From positions 620,001 to 684,000 of the forward strand of contig JACKBQ010000001.1 of NCBI GenBank assembly GCA_020634455.1: 64,000 nt of DNA, written 5' to 3'. The translations under genes and the position numbers were made by a program. How positions within the stretch are numbered: the stretch's first letter is position 1; every line of letters starts with the position of its first letter. Shown here one piece after another: positions 60,095 to 64,000 of the stretch. Below the pieces are notes generated by a model. The model was not told the origin of the DNA, made no database searches, and saw only the letters and a program-made list of their open reading frames with translations. This DNA is from Ardenticatenaceae bacterium (GTDB lineage: Bacteria; Chloroflexota; Anaerolineae; Promineifilales; Promineifilaceae).

Positions 60095-60934
60095 GTGAAA
60101 CCGGGTATGTACGAGACAGACATTGAAGAAATCGCCACGGATTTGCTACTGGAAGCAATGTATCGGCGATATGGCTATGACTTTCGCAATTATGCACGGG
60201 CTTCGGTGCAGCGCCGTATTCGCAACTTTCAGGAAGTGCATAAAATAAAAAGCGTAGCCGATCTAATCCCGCGTATTTTGACAGAAGAACCGCTGTTTCT
60301 GGCGTTGGCCGGTCAGTTCTCCATCATGGTTACAGAGATGTTTCGTGACCCTGGTTTTTTTATGGCCGTTCGCCAAAAGATTGTGCCGTTCCTGAAAACA
60401 TTTGCCAGACCTCGCATCTGGCACGCGGGTTGTGCCACGGGTGAAGAGGTGTACTCTACGGTTATTTTGTTGCAAGAAGAAGGGCTTTATCCAGGTGTTA
60501 CCGTCTTTGCCACCGATTTTAATGACAATGCGCTATCGGCGGCCAAAGAGGGCATTTATGCACTGGATGATATTCAGCAATATACCCGTAATTATCAACA
60601 GGCCGGAGGTAAGCAGTCGTTTGGCGATTATTACCATGCGGATTACGGCCGTGCTGTGATGAACAGCAATCTAAAGACGAACATCACCTTTGCCAACCAC
60701 AACCTGGTTACAGACCACGTTTTCAGTGAGGTACATTTAATCTTTTGTCGCAATGTTCTCATCTATTTTAATACGGCGCTGCAAAATCGGGTTCTTACAC
60801 TGTTTAAAGATAGTCTGGCGGATGGTGGTTACCTCTGTTTAGGCAGCAATGAGTCGCTGTTTTTTTCTGAAGTAGAAAAAGATTTTACGGTTGTGGATGA
60901 ACGGCAAAAAATTTACAGGAAGAAACGGCTGTAA
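60095..60934 (+). CDS. cheR: CheR-type protein-glutamate methyltransferase
   Basis: 279 residues. The helical N-terminal domain is followed by a SAM-binding Rossmann domain: RIWHAGCATGEEVYSTVILL, VFATDFNDNALSAAK, HLIFCRNVLIYF and GGYLCLGSNES are all CheR landmarks. It would methylate glutamates of chemoreceptors; no receptor gene is in this window. The GTG start is the first codon of the frame and AGGTG stands before it; an ATG three codons on is the alternative. The 3' end overlaps cheB. Confidence 0.92.
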   Translation: MKPGMYETDIEEIATDLLLEAMYRRYGYDFRNYARASVQRRIRNFQEVHKIKSVADLIPRILTEEPLFLALAGQFSIMVTEMFRDPGFFMAVRQKIVPFLKTFARPRIWHAGCATGEEVYSTVILLQEEGLYPGVTVFATDFNDNALSAAKEGIYALDDIQQYTRNYQQAGGKQSFGDYYHADYGRAVMNSNLKTNITFANHNLVTDHVFSEVHLIFCRNVLIYFNTALQNRVLTLFKDSLADGGYLCLGSNESLFFSEVEKDFTVVDERQKIYRKKRL

Positions 60935-61514
60935 AGCCATTGTCATAGGCGTTTCGGCTGGCGGTGTTGATGCCTTAAGCCGATTATTTGCCGAATTGCC
61001 GGCTAATTTTTCGCTGCCCATCTTAACGGTGCAGCATATTCATTCTGATGAACGTGGCGTGCTGGCGGAGTTTCTCAACAGCTTGAGTACGCTGACGGTA
61101 AAGGAAGCAATGGACAAGGAACCAGTACAGTCTGGGCACATCTATTTAGCTCCACCCAATTATCATTTATTGGTAGAGCGGGGAGAAACGTTAGCCTTGA
61201 GTGTGGATGATCGGGTGAATTATTCGCGGCCATCCATTGATGTATTGTTTGAGAGCGCGGCGACTGTCTGGCGCGAGCGGTTAATTGGGGTGGTGCTGAC
61301 GGGCACCAACCGGGATGGAGCCAGTGGCCTGCAACGGATCCATGAATTGGGTGGGGTAACGATGGTCGAGGATCCCAAAACGGCCGTTTACCCCATCATG
61401 CCACAAGCTGCCCTGGATGCTACCAATGTGGATTTAGTCTTGCCCCTATCTGAAATTGGACCAGCATTGATACAGCTTGCCCATCAGTCCACAGGCAAGG
61501 AACAAGAGCAATGA
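60897..61514 (+). CDS. cheB: CheB-type protein-glutamate methylesterase, no receiver
   Basis: 205 residues and only the esterase domain. IGVSAGGVDAL has the catalytic Ser20, TVQHIH the His47 and GTNRDGASG the Asp140. The receiver found at the N-terminus of most CheB proteins is missing, so regulation must come from another partner such as the adjacent kinases. The coding region overlaps cheR by 38 bases. ATG 60897 is preferred, with TTG 60891 just before it. The stop overlaps the next start by ATGA. Confidence 0.9.
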   Translation: MNGKKFTGRNGCKAIVIGVSAGGVDALSRLFAELPANFSLPILTVQHIHSDERGVLAEFLNSLSTLTVKEAMDKEPVQSGHIYLAPPNYHLLVERGETLALSVDDRVNYSRPSIDVLFESAATVWRERLIGVVLTGTNRDGASGLQRIHELGGVTMVEDPKTAVYPIMPQAALDATNVDLVLPLSEIGPALIQLAHQSTGKEQEQ

Positions 61515-63061
61515 ACAAAATATTAATTGTCGATGACAAAGCAGAAAACATTTACACGCTGCGCCAGTTACTGCAAGGCATCAATGCAGAGATTGTTTCG
61601 GCCGGAAATGGCAATGATGCCCTGATAGCGACGCTGAACCATGATTTTGCCGTCGCACTGCTGGATGTACAAATGCCGGGGATGAGCGGCTACGAGCTGG
61701 CCGAACTGCTGCGCGGCAGCAAAGCGACCGCCAATTTGCCCATCATCTTTTTATCGGCCGTTTACTCCGATGACTACCATGTGTTTAAAGGGTACGAAGC
61801 TGGTGGGGTGGATTTTCTGGTTAAACCGTTTGACCCCAAAATTTTAATTAACAAGATTAATATTTTTCTGCAACTGGATAAACAGCGGCAAGAACTGCTG
61901 CAAGCCATTGAGTTGGAACGGTCGAGGAATTACCTGGAAAGTATTTTGATGGCAGTGAATGATGCCATTATCGTAACCACACCAGATGGCATCATTGAAA
62001 CCGTTAATCGGGCGGTGATTGATTTGCTGGAGCAACCACCGTCGGTTTTGGTGGGCACACCCGTTACCCACTGGCTACCCGACAACGCTTTACAAGAATG
62101 GATTGCCCATCCGGTATCAGGAACGGCCGTTGCCAACAATCAAACTGCCGCTCCCGCTCCCCTGGCACATATCGAATTATGCATGCCCCAAAGCGACAAC
62201 AGTCACCTGGTCATGCTCCTTTCCGGATCGTTCCTCCACGACAAAGCGGGCGTAGTCAGCGGGCGGGTTCTGGCCGCCATAGATATTACCGCTCACAAAG
62301 AGCGCGAGGCGCTCATTCAGCAGCAGGCAACCGAGCTATCTCGTTCTAACACAGAATTGAGCCGCTTTGCCTACGTCGCGTCGCACGATTTACAGGAACC
62401 GCTGCGCATGATTACCAGCTATGTACAGCTGCTGGCCCACCGCTACCAGGGCCAACTGGATGAAAAAGCAGACCAATATATCCATTTTGCCGTTGATGGC
62501 GCACAGCGCATGAAAGGCTTGCTGGATGGCCTGCTCAGCTATTCACGGGTTAATACGCAGTTGACTCCCTTTGCCCCTACCAACATGGAACAGGTTTTGG
62601 CCAAAGCGCTGGCCAATGTCTCCTTATTGGCCGAACAGACGGGCGCGCAAATTACGCATGATGCCTTGCCCACCATACTAGCAGACAGCACACAAATGTT
62701 ACAGTTATTGCAAAATTTGCTGGCCAATGCGCTCAAATATCGTGCCGGCGAACGCCCACCACTCATTCATGTTTCGGCCATGTTGGAAGGTAATCGGTGG
62801 CAATTTTCCGTGAAAGACAACGGTATTGGCATTCCCAAAGAACAGTTTGAGCGTATTTTTCTAATTTTTCAGCGGCTGCACACCCGGGAAGAGATTGAGG
62901 GGCTGGGGCTAGGGTTGGCTATTTGCCAGCGAATTGTGGAACGGCATAACGGCCGTATCGCCGTAGAAAGCATCGTTGGGCAGGGCAGCACCTTCACCTT
63001 CTCGCTGCCAACGACACAGCCCGGCAGTTCGCTGAACGCAGCTGAGCCTGATGAGCATTGA
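61511..63061 (+). CDS. Receiver - PAS - histidine kinase
   Basis: 516 residues. REC (LIVDDKAENIY, ALLDVQMPGMSG, FLVKPF), then a PAS-like domain (about 140-265: AVNDAIIVTTPDGIIETVN), then HisKA of the phytochrome-like subtype with YVASHDLQEPLRM (His292) and HATPase (NLLANALKY, VKDNGIGI, GLGLAIC). It is soluble. The ATG overlaps the cheB stop (ATGA). This REC-PAS-kinase is often encoded beside CheB/CheR in chemosensory-like clusters that have no flagellar genes. It would receive a phosphoryl group or signal from the hub kinase. Confidence 0.9.
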   Translation: MNKILIVDDKAENIYTLRQLLQGINAEIVSAGNGNDALIATLNHDFAVALLDVQMPGMSGYELAELLRGSKATANLPIIFLSAVYSDDYHVFKGYEAGGVDFLVKPFDPKILINKINIFLQLDKQRQELLQAIELERSRNYLESILMAVNDAIIVTTPDGIIETVNRAVIDLLEQPPSVLVGTPVTHWLPDNALQEWIAHPVSGTAVANNQTAAPAPLAHIELCMPQSDNSHLVMLLSGSFLHDKAGVVSGRVLAAIDITAHKEREALIQQQATELSRSNTELSRFAYVASHDLQEPLRMITSYVQLLAHRYQGQLDEKADQYIHFAVDGAQRMKGLLDGLLSYSRVNTQLTPFAPTNMEQVLAKALANVSLLAEQTGAQITHDALPTILADSTQMLQLLQNLLANALKYRAGERPPLIHVSAMLEGNRWQFSVKDNGIGIPKEQFERIFLIFQRLHTREEIEGLGLGLAICQRIVERHNGRIAVESIVGQGSTFTFSLPTTQPGSSLNAAEPDEH

Positions 63062-63062
63062 C

Positions 63063-64000
63063 ATGACAAAGTTATTGATTGTAGATGACAACCTGACAGC
63101 GCTGAATTCTTTGCATTCGCTATTGGTTGATGATGGATTTGAAGTAGAAACGGCCGTTAACGGTGAAGACGCCCTGAACAAAGCCCAGAATGCACCGCCA
63201 GACGTCATCATCAGCGATATCCTCATGCCCGTTATGGATGGCTACTCATTAATCCGCCAATGGGTACAAAACACCACACTCAAGCATATTCCCTTTATCT
63301 TTTACACCGCAACTTACACCGATGAACGCGACCTAAAGATGGCTCTAGAGCTGGGTGCCGCCTGCTTCATTAAAAAACCAGCGCATCCCCCAGCGCTTTT
63401 AGATGAAATCAGACACATCGCTCAACGAACCCAACCCCTTCTGACTGAAACAAACGTGGAAGAAGAGCCGGTCTTTCTAAAAAAATACAACGAACTGTTG
63501 ATAAACAAGCTGGAAGAGAAGTTATTGGCGTTGAACCAGGCCAATCAACGTCTCAATATCTTGTACCAGGCCAGTATACAATTCAATACGATCCAACCCA
63601 TCCACGACCTGATCTCTTTCGCGCTTCATGCCTATACAGAAGCCCTGGGGTACACCTATGCCACCTACTTTGCGTACGATAACAGCACGCAACTCCTCCA
63701 CTTAATGGAAACAGTCGGATTTTTAGAAGATCAATTACCTAAACTTCACAAGGAAATGGTCTTTAAGCTAGGAAACCCTTTAGGATTGGTGGGCTTGGTC
63801 GCACAAACAAAACAAGCCTTGATTATTCCCGACACGTCCGCCGATCCCCGCTGGATGCCTGTAAACCCGTCGCTTCGCTCTGCCCTGTTTGTACCCCTCA
63901 CCCAAAACGAAGAACTATTGGGCATTATCAGCTTCCAAAGCGAGCAAGTGGGGGCGTTTAATGAGGAAGATAGTTTTAACGCCATGACATTGGCCAACAA
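63063..64000 (+). CDS. Receiver - GAF protein, 3' end outside the window
   Basis: The frame is open to the right edge, giving 312 residues. REC comes first (LLIVDDN, IISDILMPVMDG, CFIKKPAH), then a coiled linker (NKLEEKLLALNQANQRLN) and a GAF domain (about 185 on: ALGYTYATYF, GLVGLVAQTKQALIIPDTSADPRW, LFVPLTQNEELLGIISFQS). A histidine kinase, GGDEF or second GAF probably follows outside the window. ATG 63063 or ATG 63051 in the same frame could be the start; the latter overlaps the upstream kinase. No ribosome site favours either. Confidence 0.87.
   Translation, partial: MTKLLIVDDNLTALNSLHSLLVDDGFEVETAVNGEDALNKAQNAPPDVIISDILMPVMDGYSLIRQWVQNTTLKHIPFIFYTATYTDERDLKMALELGAACFIKKPAHPPALLDEIRHIAQRTQPLLTETNVEEEPVFLKKYNELLINKLEEKLLALNQANQRLNILYQASIQFNTIQPIHDLISFALHAYTEALGYTYATYFAYDNSTQLLHLMETVGFLEDQLPKLHKEMVFKLGNPLGLVGLVAQTKQALIIPDTSADPRWMPVNPSLRSALFVPLTQNEELLGIISFQSEQVGAFNEEDSFNAMTLAN

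Larger units (their letters stand above)
567..63157. repeat. Highly iterated palindrome ACGGCCGT, about 87 copies across the window
   Basis: The exact 8-mer occurs about 87 times by hand count, first at 567-574 and last at 63150-63157, or roughly once every 740 bases. Chance expectation from base composition is one to two. Almost all copies are inside genes on both strands and in all three frames, where they encode T-A-V, N-G-R or R-P. Flanks are biased to A or T (for example AAACGGCCGTTT). One near-palindromic relative, GCGGCCGT, is also seen. The pattern is the same in kind as the cyanobacterial HIP1 palindrome. Confidence 0.9.

Overview
This window looks like a chromosomal segment of a Chloroflexota bacterium, probably Anaerolineae-like. 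That placement is an inference from protein style: secreted CSLREAI/beta-helix and gingipain-like proteins, DUF2723 and YfhO-like membrane proteins, many STAND ATPases with TPRs, and a sugar ABC operon with GH13 enzymes. No rRNA or phylogenetic marker was available to prove it. The sequence carries a strong lineage signature: the 8-bp palindrome ACGGCCGT occurs about 87 times by my hand count, nearly always inside genes, where roughly one copy would be expected by chance. It behaves like the HIP1 palindrome of cyanobacteria, but with a different sequence.

Layout. 0-0.7 kb: the end of an S41 peptidase gene, an inverted-repeat element and a decayed SDR gene. 0.75-6.7 kb (minus strand): a housekeeping block read hisS, nadK, a TPR/zinc membrane protein, recN, then a beta-lactamase-fold hydrolase. 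6.8-10.9 kb (plus): membrane proteins, including a DUF2723 glycosyltransferase-like protein. 10.9-11.3 kb: three tRNA genes (Pro, Gly, Met) on the minus strand behind one promoter. 11.5-14 kb: a secreted lamin-tail/phospholipase-D-like protein.

14.1-27.4 kb (plus): a carbohydrate locus. It has a LacI-type regulator with its own promoter and operator, a solute-binding lipoprotein whose binding domain is duplicated in tandem, two permeases, a GH1 beta-glucosidase, trehalose synthase, amylosucrase and a ROK fructokinase. A HepT/MntA-type toxin-antitoxin pair sits inside it. The enzymes fit uptake and intracellular processing of sucrose, trehalose and beta-glucosides. No ABC ATPase is present.

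27.5-53.6 kb (minus): a YfhO-like membrane protein, then a long co-oriented block. In transcription order it reads: LuxR-NB-ARC regulator, a 105-residue protein with three 11-residue repeats, a GAF protein overlapping a subtilisin gene, a Ser/Thr kinase-ATPase-TPR protein, a 2954-residue secreted protein (two beta-helices, 31 hexapeptide repeats, a C25-like protease domain, Cys-rich and calcium-binding repeats), a two-cyclase-domain ATPase-TPR protein, an IS200-type element, an MFS transporter fused to a cyclic-nucleotide-binding domain, and an HD phosphohydrolase. Cyclase, cNMP-binding transporter and HD enzyme may form a cyclic-nucleotide module now split by the IS.

53.7-64 kb (plus): a dense phosphorelay cluster of a LuxR regulator with a degenerate receiver, a single-domain receiver, a REC-histidine kinase, a CHASE-like/HAMP/GAF hybrid kinase with three receivers, CheR, CheB, a REC-PAS kinase and a REC-GAF protein that runs off the right edge. 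Several of these genes overlap by ATGA.
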